The notes under the pieces: model-generated | What the model was told of the DNA's origin: nothing | Database searches by the model: none | The model's input: only the letters and a program-made list of their open reading frames with translations | Source: Alphaproteobacteria bacterium | GTDB taxonomy: Bacteria; Planctomycetota; Phycisphaerae; UBA1845 | Assembly: GCA_028285105.1 (NCBI GenBank) | Contig: JANQQE010000011.1 | Coordinates: 310,001-374,000, forward strand | Direction: 5' to 3' | Length of the DNA: 64,000 nt | Program-made: the position numbers and the translations under genes | In this document: positions 52,969-61,890 of the stretch, piece by piece | Position numbering within the stretch: position 1 is the first letter of the stretch | Layout of the letters: each line of letters starts with the position of its first letter

Positions 52969-53397
52969 TTAAAACAAATTCGCACCGTTGACATCCACAA
53001 ATACATCGAACTGCTGTCCATTACCGACAAATTCGAACTCAACCAGGTCACCGCAAAGATAGTCGAAGTCGATTTCAAAGAACGGTAACGAATCGAGTAC
53101 GAAGTCGGCTGAGAAGCCCAATTGAGCCGGTTCGGTTGCGGTCAGAACGATAATGTCGTCGCAATCAATGTCCGCTTCCACGATTTCACCGGAAGCGAGG
53201 ATTCCCGAATCGAACAATTCCAGTATGTTTTCAGAAATACCAAACTCGACACCGGGATCGACATCGAAATCAGTGTTGTTAATAACCCGAACCCGAACTT
53301 CATCGGAACCGGGAATAAAAATCGAGAAACCACAACCCGACACAAGACTCGTCGCAATAACCCCTAGAACTGCAATTTGAAAATGACGGAATTTCAT
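52969..53397 (-). CDS. Putative lipoprotein of unknown function
   Basis: 142 aa. The signal peptide MKFRHFQIAVLGVIATSLVS is followed by GCGF, a good lipobox (VSGC). The mature part is acidic, beta-rich (VRVRVINNTDFDVDPGVEFG, DYLCGDLVEFEFVGNGQQFD) and has two Cys pairs at most. It is like small planctomycete lipoproteins with a single beta-sandwich. AAGGGGG lies about ten bases before the ATG. Same direction as the Arg-rich gene, 96 bases apart. Confidence 0.75.
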   Translation of the reverse strand: MKFRHFQIAVLGVIATSLVSGCGFSIFIPGSDEVRVRVINNTDFDVDPGVEFGISENILELFDSGILASGEIVEADIDCDDIIVLTATEPAQLGFSADFVLDSLPFFEIDFDYLCGDLVEFEFVGNGQQFDVFVDVNGANLF

Positions 53398-53887
53398 GGA
53401 GCTGGCCCCCTTTAAGTTCCTTGACCGCGAAGATACGGTCAGAAATTATTTGAACATCTTCGGACTGCGAGAACACAAACGTCTCTGCTTTTGATCATGC
53501 TGGCCACTGGCCCCCGTCAGCATCCTTGGACGGTATCGCCCAAATGATTCTTCGTCAACGGAGTGGATGAGCGGTATCGACTTGCGAGTCTTGCAATTGA
53601 TGCATAGGTCGATGAGAAGCAGATTGAAATCGAGATTCACAATAAGCGACGTATGCACGGATGCCCAGTGGCATCAATCACAGCGCGATGTCACTGCCTC
53701 ATCAAGTAACTCCGTAATTCTCGTTTTGTTCGCTTGCGTTCAATTACAATTGACGCACGCGCTTTATCGTCCTTTCATCGATTCACTCCTCGAGCGTACT
53801 GACGTCCCATATTCAAGGAACCCTTGGCATCCGTCGATGAATCCTGGTGTGCGGGCGGGATTTTCTATCGGACGAGGAAGAATCGAC
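53398..53887. other. Intergenic region, divergent
   Basis: About 490 bases between the lipoprotein gene and the glycan-type operon. Frames open on both strands have no recognisable content. GAGGA precedes the start at 53888. Confidence 0.45.
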
Positions 53888-54055
53888 ATGCTCGAAAACG
53901 GTGCGACATTGATTGCATACATTGATCCAGGCAGCGGCAGTTTGCTCTTGCAGTTCGTGATTGCGGCATGTGTTGGGTCGGCGATTGCACTGCGTCAGAG
54001 ATTTGGAGCAATGGCGTCGTGGATCAGGCAAAAGGCCACAGCTTGGCGAAGCTAA
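53888..54055 (+). CDS. Small membrane protein (YIDPGSGS type)
   Basis: 55 aa. LIAYIDPGSGSLLLQFVIAA continues into CVGSAIALRQRFGAMASWIR: one hydrophobic helix followed by a basic tail. Small proteins with the YIDPGSGS motif occur beside methyltransferase and sulfatase-fold genes in surface-glycan loci of many bacteria. A GAGGA site sets the ATG at 53888. The next gene probably starts within its last codons. Confidence 0.75.
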   Translation: MLENGATLIAYIDPGSGSLLLQFVIAACVGSAIALRQRFGAMASWIRQKATAWRS

Positions 54056-55599
54056 CCGACCGACATCGAGAACACACTTCCGATTCGAATCATCATGGCC
54101 GTTTCGAAACGACTTTGCGGCATGACGCGCCCGTTTTTCATCAATCCATTTCAGAAATTACAAATCTGATAGCAAATAGGACAACCCTATATCGCGACCA
54201 CGGCTCGTTTCGTGATCCTTCGGGTTTTGTGTTTCACCATAACGGAAAGGTCTACCGCGCGATCGACGATTCGTTTGCTCGTATTTTTGATGAACTCGAT
54301 CGATCCGGATTGCTCGGCCAGTTACAGGATGAGTCGCAACTGATCCGTACGCGCCGCGTCAATCAGAACGAATTCGTAAACGCCAAACTGCCGACCGAAT
54401 TTTCCCAGACGCAGCATTCGACCTCAGTCCTGCATCACGAACGCATACCTTTTCTTTCGTATCCATACGAATGGTCATCAGCGATGTTGGCAGACGCGGC
54501 GATGTGTACGCTCGATCTTCAGCTTCAAGTCATGGCGGCGGGCTACAGCCTCAAGGACGCCACCGCATACAACGTGCAATTCATGGCGTCGCAACCGGTA
54601 TTCATCGACATCACGTCGATTGAAGCAGTTGAACGAAAAGATGTGTGGACAGCACTCGATCAGTTCTACCGAATGTTTCTCTATCCATTACTTCTGTCGG
54701 CATACGGGCGCACCCATGCAAAGTCCTACTTTCTTTCGCATATCGACGGTATGGAACCGGATGATGTGTGCAGGCGTGTCGGTCGATTCGCTGCTTTGCG
54801 GCCGGCAATGCTTTTGGACGTTTGGCTACCCTGCCAGTTGAAACGGTTGGCCAACCGTAGGAATGCAACGCTACGCAAGAGCAGCAGCAATATCAAATCC
54901 GATTCTGCACCACTCGAACTCAATCTTAAGCGCTTGCGAAACAAGATTTCCAAAATCGTCAAGAAGAGTCGCAATGAGGGCACCTGGCTGAACTACGAGA
55001 ACGACAACAATTATGACGGTTCAGCAGAGGCTGCCAAGAGGTCCTTCGTCCAAAAGCATGTCGGTCAAATGAAACCCAAGCGCGTTCTCGATATCGGATG
55101 CAATACCGGTACGTATTCAAGAATCGCAGCCGACCAAGGCGCTTCGGTCGTCGCACTCGATTCAGACACCTCCTGCATTGATGCATTGTATCGCGATGCA
55201 AACGACAACGGTCGAGACATTTTGCCGCTCGTAATGAATATCGCCAACCCCAGCCCGGGGATCGGATTCCGAAATGTCGAACGACCATCGTTTCTCGATC
55301 GGGCGTCATTCGATTGTGTTTTCGCCCTGGCGTTGATCCATCACCTTTACGTCACTTCGAACCTGCCGATCGTGGCGATTCGCGACCTGCTCGTCGACCT
55401 GACCGAAGACACGTTGGTCGTCGAATTCATCGAGCCGTCCGATTCCATGTTTCAGCGATTGCGAGGCTCGCGGACCGACACGTTTGCAGAGTTTTCAATC
55501 GAACAGTGCAAGTACTCCTTCGCCCAGCGACTCGACATCCTGGATGAATCGGCTGTCACACCCCACCGCACCCTTGTTGCTTACAGGAAGCGCCGATGA
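54043..55599 (+). CDS. NoeA-like SAM-dependent methyltransferase
   Basis: About 518 aa. The N-terminal 300 residues (ISEITNLIANRTTLYRDHGS, VYRAIDDSFARIFDELDRSG, FLSYPYEWSSAMLADAAMCT) are the extension seen in NoeA-related proteins. The methyltransferase domain is C-terminal: RVLDIGCNTGTYSRIA (motif I), VVALDSDTSCIDALY, FDCVFALALIHHLY. NoeA was first linked to host-specific nodulation factors in rhizobia; here a glycan methylation role is only inferred. The start is taken as TTG at 54043, preceded by AAAGG and overlapping the previous gene by 13 bases; other starts are open upstream to 53968. The stop overlaps the next ATG (ATGA). Confidence 0.82.
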   Translation: MAKLTDRHREHTSDSNHHGRFETTLRHDAPVFHQSISEITNLIANRTTLYRDHGSFRDPSGFVFHHNGKVYRAIDDSFARIFDELDRSGLLGQLQDESQLIRTRRVNQNEFVNAKLPTEFSQTQHSTSVLHHERIPFLSYPYEWSSAMLADAAMCTLDLQLQVMAAGYSLKDATAYNVQFMASQPVFIDITSIEAVERKDVWTALDQFYRMFLYPLLLSAYGRTHAKSYFLSHIDGMEPDDVCRRVGRFAALRPAMLLDVWLPCQLKRLANRRNATLRKSSSNIKSDSAPLELNLKRLRNKISKIVKKSRNEGTWLNYENDNNYDGSAEAAKRSFVQKHVGQMKPKRVLDIGCNTGTYSRIAADQGASVVALDSDTSCIDALYRDANDNGRDILPLVMNIANPSPGIGFRNVERPSFLDRASFDCVFALALIHHLYVTSNLPIVAIRDLLVDLTEDTLVVEFIEPSDSMFQRLRGSRTDTFAEFSIEQCKYSFAQRLDILDESAVTPHRTLVAYRKRR

Positions 55600-57254
55600 A
55601 GTCCGCAATCTCAAGATGGTTGATTGCGGTGCTTCTTGCATTGCTGGTCATGTGTCCGCATATCCGCATGTACAGCAACGAAAAGACGCGCTATTTCGCT
55701 TTTTGGGATTACACCGATGCGCTTGCGATTGAACTGATTGTGTTGGCTGGCGGTTCGCTTCTGTTTGCAGGACACCAACTGTTTCGCCGACTGCAAAACC
55801 GGACGGCTGATCGAATCGAAAGGGCTGGGTTCGTTCTGCTTTTTGGGTTTGCTCTGCTTTCCAATTTCGACATCGCGCAAATCGGATACATGCAATTGGC
55901 ATGGTCTTTGCTTGGGTATGCACTCTCCGCCGGCATCGTGATCGCTGCAATGATTTCTGCTTCGAAGCGCTGCACATGGATCAGTCGATGGTGCGCCACC
56001 TGTTGTCTGATCCTCTCGCCGGTCGTCCCGATGATATTCCTCGAGTTGCTTTGGTATCCGACGTACACCGTTCAGCGTGAAGTTTTGCCGGTGGCTGAAG
56101 ACGCGACGAATGCGGTTCAACCCAAGGGCGATGTCTACGTCTTCGTCTTTGATGCATGGTCATATCAACAATCCATTGGACGCGACGATTTCGAAACCGA
56201 CCTCCCGAACTTAGCCGCCTTCGTGCAATCGGCGACGACGTATCACAACGCCCACTCGCTCTTCGCCGAAACCTATCAATCGCTTCCGAGCATCTTATTT
56301 CAGACCAACGACCGCTACGAAGCCTTTGAGGGCCGGGTCCATTTCCGAAATGCCGACGGGCGGTTGACCGACGCCCAAACCGTTGAAGGGTTGTTCGATC
56401 GCGCCCGACACGAGGGTTTTCAAACCTACATGGTCGGTTGGTCGCATCCGTACCGACCGATGCTCGGCGATTCCGTGGACTTTGCATATTCAGGAGCGTC
56501 GCAGGGCAGCAATCCGAATGCCAGGCGCATCGATCATTCGGTGATGCGCCATCTGAGGATGGGCTTGTCGAAGTTTGCACTGTCGATTCCGAAACCACTC
56601 GCCGCACAGTGGCCGCTCAACGCCATCTGCGACATGCACGACGGTGCGGACGTTGCGGTCGATCGCGTGAATTCGATTCACAATCTGGCAACCACAATCG
56701 CGAAACAGCCAGGCCGCCCAAGATTGGCAGTCTTCCACTACCCGATCCCCCACGGTCCATACGTTTTCAATCGCAACGGTTTTGACCCAAGCCTGCCAGC
56801 CAACTTGCCGCTGACGCATGAATCCACGACGGCTGGACTCCTTCGCCCCGATCCCAAGAACCACATCGCCCGCTACCGTGGCAATCTTCGATACATGGAC
56901 ACGCTGCTGGGAGAGTTTGTCGAAACGCTGAAGCGAGCCGGCAGTTATGAAAGAGCCACGATAGTCTTAACGTCAGATCACAGTTGGCGCGTCGATCCGG
57001 CATTCGATCAATTGTGCATTGAACACAACATGACGCTGGGCGGCATCACGAAGGTTAATCCGCCGCTAAAGCAACTAACCCACGTACCACTAATAGTCAA
57101 AGCCCCGCATCAATCCGGCCAAGAAAGCATTGACAAGTCAATTCGCTTAACGCAACTAAACGCAATCATCCGAGGTTGCAAGAACGCAAGCAAAATTCCA
57201 ACAATGGCTCGACAAGGAGTCCAAGCACTGCCGATCAGATCAACGTCACAGTAG
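55596..57254 (+). CDS. Membrane protein with sulfatase-fold extracytoplasmic domain
   Basis: 552 aa. Four or five membrane helices in residues 1-165 (LIAVLLALLVMCPHIRMY, AIELIVLAGGSLLFAG, GFVLLFGFALLSNF, LSAGIVIAAMISA, LILSPVVPMIFLELLWY) are followed by an alkaline-phosphatase superfamily domain: DVYVFVFDAWSYQQS with the first metal Asp, TYQSLPSILFQTN at the nucleophile position (Ser), FHYPIPHGPYVF, and LTSDHSWRVDP. Build resembles LtaS-like phosphotransferases more than true sulfatases. Probably decorates a surface glycan or lipid outside the membrane. Translationally coupled to the methyltransferase gene. Confidence 0.82.
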   Translation: MKSAISRWLIAVLLALLVMCPHIRMYSNEKTRYFAFWDYTDALAIELIVLAGGSLLFAGHQLFRRLQNRTADRIERAGFVLLFGFALLSNFDIAQIGYMQLAWSLLGYALSAGIVIAAMISASKRCTWISRWCATCCLILSPVVPMIFLELLWYPTYTVQREVLPVAEDATNAVQPKGDVYVFVFDAWSYQQSIGRDDFETDLPNLAAFVQSATTYHNAHSLFAETYQSLPSILFQTNDRYEAFEGRVHFRNADGRLTDAQTVEGLFDRARHEGFQTYMVGWSHPYRPMLGDSVDFAYSGASQGSNPNARRIDHSVMRHLRMGLSKFALSIPKPLAAQWPLNAICDMHDGADVAVDRVNSIHNLATTIAKQPGRPRLAVFHYPIPHGPYVFNRNGFDPSLPANLPLTHESTTAGLLRPDPKNHIARYRGNLRYMDTLLGEFVETLKRAGSYERATIVLTSDHSWRVDPAFDQLCIEHNMTLGGITKVNPPLKQLTHVPLIVKAPHQSGQESIDKSIRLTQLNAIIRGCKNASKIPTMARQGVQALPIRSTSQ

Positions 57255-57289
57255 ATTTATGTTGCAGCATCTATTCGCTGCAAGTGCAG

Positions 57290-57661
57290 TTAGCGCGGTT
57301 TGCCATACACATCAGACTCGATCTCGCCTATGAGCAACCTCTCTGGTCCATTTGGAACATATCCTTGAACTGGACTGGGCTCGTAATGACGCTCATTAAT
57401 GAATCTCTTCAATTCAAACGTCCCATCTGGATGAACAATGGCTTCTCGCACTTCGCCCTCTGGAGCGGCCTCCACCCATTCTGAAAATTCGTCAGCCGAA
57501 AGATGGACTTGAGTCTTGCCAATTTTCTGCTCAGACCCCTTGGGTCCTTGTCGCGGCTCGGTTGCGGCAAAGCGAGACCAATACGGTCCGATGACGAAAA
57601 AGAGAACGTAGCACATTCCCATTCCCGAGCAGGCTATCATCATTGCACGCAACACCCGCAT
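57290..57661 (-). CDS. Small membrane-anchored hypothetical protein
   Basis: 123 aa. N-terminal helix AMMIACSGMGMCYVLFFVIG, then a polar domain (VHLSADEFSEWVEAAPEGEV, REAIVHPDGTFELKRFINER). No family recognised. It is convergent with the membrane sulfatase-fold gene. The start is set at ATG 57661; a GTG directly before it is open as well. Confidence 0.6.
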   Translation of the reverse strand: MRVLRAMMIACSGMGMCYVLFFVIGPYWSRFAATEPRQGPKGSEQKIGKTQVHLSADEFSEWVEAAPEGEVREAIVHPDGTFELKRFINERHYEPSPVQGYVPNGPERLLIGEIESDVYGKPR

Positions 57662-58093
57662 CACCTAGGACTTTCCTAACCGCTGACCCACATCTGGCCC
57701 AATGCAAAATTCGACACCTCTCCAAGCTTACTACATTCACAGCATCAACCTGAAGAGAATTGAGTCCGTGGACACATGATTGCCTCTCGCGGGACTTGAA
57801 ACGGGTATTTCGAAAACTTCTTCTTGGGGCCAACCGCTGTTTGGGGTTATACTGGGCGTTGGTCAGTGGCCGTATCGAATCCGGAATCGCACCACATCTA
57901 CCGCTCCGTCGCGACGTCCCATGCCCTGCATGCGCGATGGGTTGGCGATACATCGATTCGACGCCGTGCTGACGTATCGTTGGGATTCATCTGCTTGCCT
58001 CGACGGTCTTTCGATGCGACCGATTGCCAAGCGGTCTGTGCTTAATTGGGACGAAGCGGTTTGATTCTTGATCCGCTTGCAGGGTATTGCGTC
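57662..58093. other. Intergenic region, divergent
   Basis: About 430 bases that should hold the promoters of two divergent genes. I see no gene, no clear promoter and no repeat. Confidence 0.45.
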
Positions 58094-59656
58094 ATGTTCT
58101 TGGGTATTCAACGTTGGCACATTGGATGCGTTTGTTTGCTTGCCGCATTGTTCGGTTTGCAATCCGCACATGGCGACGCTCCCAGAGAACACTTCGACGG
58201 CGCTGGCGATTCGCGGCTGCTTCGTTTCGACGGCGGTCCTTCCTCACCCGTTAACCCGCCCCACATTGACCTGATCCGATACGACATCGGCGGGTGGATT
58301 CCAAATGATGCGGTGGATTCACTCTTTCGCGGTGTTTGGACGGATGCTGCTGCCGACTTTTTCCGCCTCGATCTTGTATTCGACGGACTTGTCAATCCGC
58401 CGGGGCTGAGCTTTCCTGCGAATATTTTCTTTTTCGGTGACAACCCGCTGCTTGGATTTGTCGAGTTCGACATCGACGCCAATGTCTTGACTGGCGGCGA
58501 GTTGATCGGACCGCAGTTTCGATACCACGGCGCGGCAGGACGATTCGGTGCGCCAGCCACCAGCGATCGCTTCGACGGGCGCGTGTCGATGGACACCTGC
58601 CCGGGTTCGTTCGATGCCGACATTGGAACGGGCCCCTACTTTCCCGAGCGAAGCGGCGAGGAATTCAGCCTCGCGTTCTTGTGGGGTTCCGTGTCGACGC
58701 TCGACGTCGGAAGCAACGGAGACTTCTCGTTTGATCCGGGAGAAGCGTGGATCGTACGTGGACCATTCTTGAATCGCGCCCATGGATTTGACGATTTTAT
58801 TCTGGTCTGCTGCTCCAATGGACTTCCGACCTACAACCCACCGGTGGATTTGTTATTCCTTCATTCTGTCGATACCGACACCACGTTGGTTTCGCTCGTG
58901 TATCCGCTCAATCAAAACGGAGCAGTGGCGATGGCCGGCGGTGTTTCCGAAACACCCGACTGTTGCGCAAACAATCAAAGCAGCATCGAAGAAGGGCTGG
59001 ACCACGTAGCGATCAGCGCACAGTTCGCGACAGCGACCGATCGCAACGATGTCAACTTCCCACTGATCGAGGATTGGGAGTTTCAGTTTGCAGCCGACTA
59101 CCTCGCGCCCAAAGATTGGGTCGTCAATGCAATCTTCGCTGGTGTGTATACCGACGTGGATTCGATTACACCGGGGCTGGCATGGACCGACATCACGCCG
59201 AACGTCTTGACCCACGATTACAACGGTGACGGCGGTGTCGATATGGACGACGTGACTCTCTTCGATGCATTCCTGTCGTCCGAAGACGGCGGTCCCTGCG
59301 ATGCCGACGGTGTGGCTGACGGTGTATATACGATCATCGACTTCGGCAACGGATTTGACGTTCACGACGCGAATTACGATGGGGTCGTCGATGCCGATGA
59401 TCGTCCGCCCGAACCAGACCCTGCTGCTCTGTTCGACGCGGACGGCGATGGCGATCTCGATCTCAAAGACTACGCAATCTTCCAGCGGTGCATTGTTTCG
59501 ATGCCTGGCGATCCTATGCCGATCTTCTGCGATGACATTGACACCAACGATGACGGCGACATTACAACGATCGAGATTACGCCATTTGGCGAATTCATGG
59601 GTGGACCTGGAAACATTCTTTTTAATGCTGGCGGGCTGATGCAACAGCATCCTTAA
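58094..59656 (+). CDS. Secreted protein with EF-hand/dockerin-like C-terminus
   Basis: 520 aa. The signal peptide (IGCVCLLAALFGLQSAHG) is followed by a beta-rich domain of about 350 residues (IRYDIGGWIPNDAVDSLFRG, GFVEFDIDANVLTGGE, FDADIGTGPYFPERSGEE) that I do not recognise. The last 130 residues hold four acidic loops: DYNGDGGVDMDDVTLF, DANYDGVVDADDR, DADGDGDLDLKDYAIFQR and DTNDDGDITTIEI. These are typical EF-hand-like calcium loops. It is the first gene of a tight operon with a pseudopilin, a sensor kinase and a response regulator. The start at 58094 is preceded by AGGG. Confidence 0.78.
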   Translation: MFLGIQRWHIGCVCLLAALFGLQSAHGDAPREHFDGAGDSRLLRFDGGPSSPVNPPHIDLIRYDIGGWIPNDAVDSLFRGVWTDAAADFFRLDLVFDGLVNPPGLSFPANIFFFGDNPLLGFVEFDIDANVLTGGELIGPQFRYHGAAGRFGAPATSDRFDGRVSMDTCPGSFDADIGTGPYFPERSGEEFSLAFLWGSVSTLDVGSNGDFSFDPGEAWIVRGPFLNRAHGFDDFILVCCSNGLPTYNPPVDLLFLHSVDTDTTLVSLVYPLNQNGAVAMAGGVSETPDCCANNQSSIEEGLDHVAISAQFATATDRNDVNFPLIEDWEFQFAADYLAPKDWVVNAIFAGVYTDVDSITPGLAWTDITPNVLTHDYNGDGGVDMDDVTLFDAFLSSEDGGPCDADGVADGVYTIIDFGNGFDVHDANYDGVVDADDRPPEPDPAALFDADGDGDLDLKDYAIFQRCIVSMPGDPMPIFCDDIDTNDDGDITTIEITPFGEFMGGPGNILFNAGGLMQQHP

Positions 59657-59661
59657 ATAAA

Positions 59662-60468
59662 ATGATTCGTACGCGCGAAACATCTTATTCTCATCGTTCA
59701 GCACTAACACTGATCGAGTTGCTCGTCGTGATGGCAATCATGAGCATTCTGCTCAGCATCCTATTGACGACATTGGGTAAGGTGCGCGAATCGGCACGCA
59801 GCGTACTCTGCAAGAACAAATTGCAGGGCGTGTCGCAATCGTTCCAACTCTTTGCAAGCGATTACGGCCACACCGATCGGGGACGAGAGAGTCAGAAGCT
59901 TGGATCGAATCGCTTCCGCCTGGAAGACTTTCAAGACAGCCTCTATGGCACGGAAGAGTTCTTCAATGACTCCGGTGGGTCCTTGGGGACAATTCCGCTT
60001 AATACCCGCGAACAGGCATTGATCTGTCCGGATGGCCCGAAGGGTTTGGCGCGCGACAACACGCCTCAGCCGGCAGAAGACAGCATTGTGCCGTTGTCCA
60101 GCGTCAGTGTCGGATTCAACATGCGATTTCACAAAGCGAATGTAAAAATCCAAATCGGCCCAACCCAGATCAACGTGCTTCGTGATGTCACGTTGACATC
60201 GCGAATCCTCGAACACCCGTGGACACCGTTGGCGTTCGATGTGGACGGAGCGGCTGCCCGTTCAAAATCCGATCCGATATTGCCGTTCTATTCCGCTCCT
60301 TCAATCGAATCCGACGGCCTCTATTCAGACGATGCATTTTGGTTTCCTGCCAATCGTCATTCGGGAATGGTTCATGCGGCGTTCATCGGTGGACACGTGT
60401 GGAGCGCCCGCAATCCGAAGATGGCCTCCGACTGGCACTGGTCGTATCAACCGCCCCCGGATGAGTAA
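59662..60468 (+). CDS. Type II pseudopilin-like protein
   Basis: 268 aa. Residues 14-40 are a prepilin N-terminus: SALTLIELLVVMAIMSILLS. The usual Gly before the cleavage site is Ala here (S-A-L-T-L-I-E), and the Glu at +5 is kept. The globular part includes LICPDGPKGL and a C-terminal NRHSGMVHAAFIGGHVWS, which matches the H-x-G-G-x-N-x-x-F-x-D-G-H kind of ending of planctomycete DUF1559-like and related pseudopilins. It would be cleaved by a prepilin peptidase and built into a pseudopilus or stay in the membrane. Starts five bases after the previous stop. Confidence 0.85.
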   Translation: MIRTRETSYSHRSALTLIELLVVMAIMSILLSILLTTLGKVRESARSVLCKNKLQGVSQSFQLFASDYGHTDRGRESQKLGSNRFRLEDFQDSLYGTEEFFNDSGGSLGTIPLNTREQALICPDGPKGLARDNTPQPAEDSIVPLSSVSVGFNMRFHKANVKIQIGPTQINVLRDVTLTSRILEHPWTPLAFDVDGAAARSKSDPILPFYSAPSIESDGLYSDDAFWFPANRHSGMVHAAFIGGHVWSARNPKMASDWHWSYQPPPDE

Positions 60469-60471
60469 GCG

Positions 60472-61887
60472 ATGAAACTGCGACAAAAATTCGGTGTACT
60501 CGCGCTCATCTACGTGTTGTCACTCTCGGTCAATCTGATCATGTCCGGATGGTGCATCGTTGTGTACTTTCAGTCGGCATTTGTGGATGTGCAGTCGTCG
60601 TTCATCCGACAATCGGAGGTCGAGCGCCTTCGCATTCAAATACAGGTGGCCCAGGCTCAATTGGAATTGGCGGAGGAATCAACAGGTTCGAAAAACGCTG
60701 AAGCCGCAATTGCAACTCTCAAGCAGTACGCAACGAAACGCATGGAGGGTTCAGCTGCTCTAATCGAAGTTGATAGCGAAACCAAGTATTGGCGTGACTT
60801 AGCAGGTGCCATCAACCCGAATCAATCCGTCGAACCGCAAACAACATTGAGTATCGCCGACTCCATCCTCGGAAAAATCAGCGCCGTCATCACCACAAAG
60901 CGCCAAATCGCCGTCCACCATGCCGCCACCACCCAACAACGCGTCGTCACGATCTTGATCGTCAACGCCGTGGTCGGCGCGATTCTGTGCATCGCCGGTT
61001 TGATTCTGGTTCGCCGATGGGTACTTCAACCCGTGGCCAAACTTCGCGTTGCCACCAAGGAAATCGCCGAAGGACACTTCGACTATCGCATCAAACCGCA
61101 GTCGGCTGACGAACTTGGCGACTTGTCAAATGAAGTAAACCAAATGTCAAGTACCATCGTGGACATGCAGGCCAGACTCGTTGAACAGGAGCGACAAGCC
61201 GCGGCTGGCGAAATGTTTCGACGCATCGCTCACAATATCCGTAACCCACTTGCCGGCATTCGAGGACTCGCCGAAGCCACCCGCAACCCGCTCGCGCACA
61301 CGCATGACGTCGCCGAATACCAGGGTCGCATCATCAAAGCCATCGACCGATTGGAACAATGGCTTCGCGAACTGCAACATTCGGTCGAACCTATGAGCAT
61401 CTCACCGCAACGCACCGATCTTGCCGAACTCGTCGAAAACGTTTGCAACGTAATGACGCCGACAGCCGACCGCGCAAAGGTGCAGATTACCGCCAGCATC
61501 GAACCCGAGTCACGCTTCGTCGTGGTGGATGGCTTTCATTTTGAACAAGCGCTGGTCGCACTGATCACCAACGCGATTCAGGCATCCAGCCCCGGACAAA
61601 CCGTACGCATTTTGGTCGCGGTCAGCGATGAACGCAGCGAGCAGTGGAGCGTCTGCGTCGAAGATGAAGGGACGGGCATCGACAAAGAATTGCATTCAAA
61701 AGTATTCATGCCAAACTTCACCACCCGCACCGACGGTAACGGTCTGGGCCTCTCGATGGTCGCGAAGGTGGTTCATACGCATGGTGGCAGAATTCATTGC
61801 AATTCCGAACCGGGCGCTGGAAGTCGCTTTGAGGCGGTCATGCCCGGGCGAATTACGCATTCAGAAACGATTGAGCAGGAGTCGTAA
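60472..61887 (+). CDS. Membrane sensor histidine kinase
   Basis: 471 aa. TM1 (LALIYVLSLSVNLIMSGWCI), a periplasmic helical sensor of about 120 residues, TM2 (TILIVNAVVGAILCIAGLIL), HAMP (RRWVLQPVAKLRVATKEIAE), dimerisation domain with the phosphoacceptor H254 (RIAHNIRNPLAGIRGLAE), then the ATPase: N box ALITNAIQAS, G1 DEGTGID, G2 TRTDGNGLGLSM. The H-N-I-R-N-P-L H-box is of the NtrB/HPK4-like kind that partners NtrC regulators. Three bases separate it from the genes on each side of the operon. Confidence 0.95.
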   Translation: MKLRQKFGVLALIYVLSLSVNLIMSGWCIVVYFQSAFVDVQSSFIRQSEVERLRIQIQVAQAQLELAEESTGSKNAEAAIATLKQYATKRMEGSAALIEVDSETKYWRDLAGAINPNQSVEPQTTLSIADSILGKISAVITTKRQIAVHHAATTQQRVVTILIVNAVVGAILCIAGLILVRRWVLQPVAKLRVATKEIAEGHFDYRIKPQSADELGDLSNEVNQMSSTIVDMQARLVEQERQAAAGEMFRRIAHNIRNPLAGIRGLAEATRNPLAHTHDVAEYQGRIIKAIDRLEQWLRELQHSVEPMSISPQRTDLAELVENVCNVMTPTADRAKVQITASIEPESRFVVVDGFHFEQALVALITNAIQASSPGQTVRILVAVSDERSEQWSVCVEDEGTGIDKELHSKVFMPNFTTRTDGNGLGLSMVAKVVHTHGGRIHCNSEPGAGSRFEAVMPGRITHSETIEQES

Positions 61888-61890
61888 CCG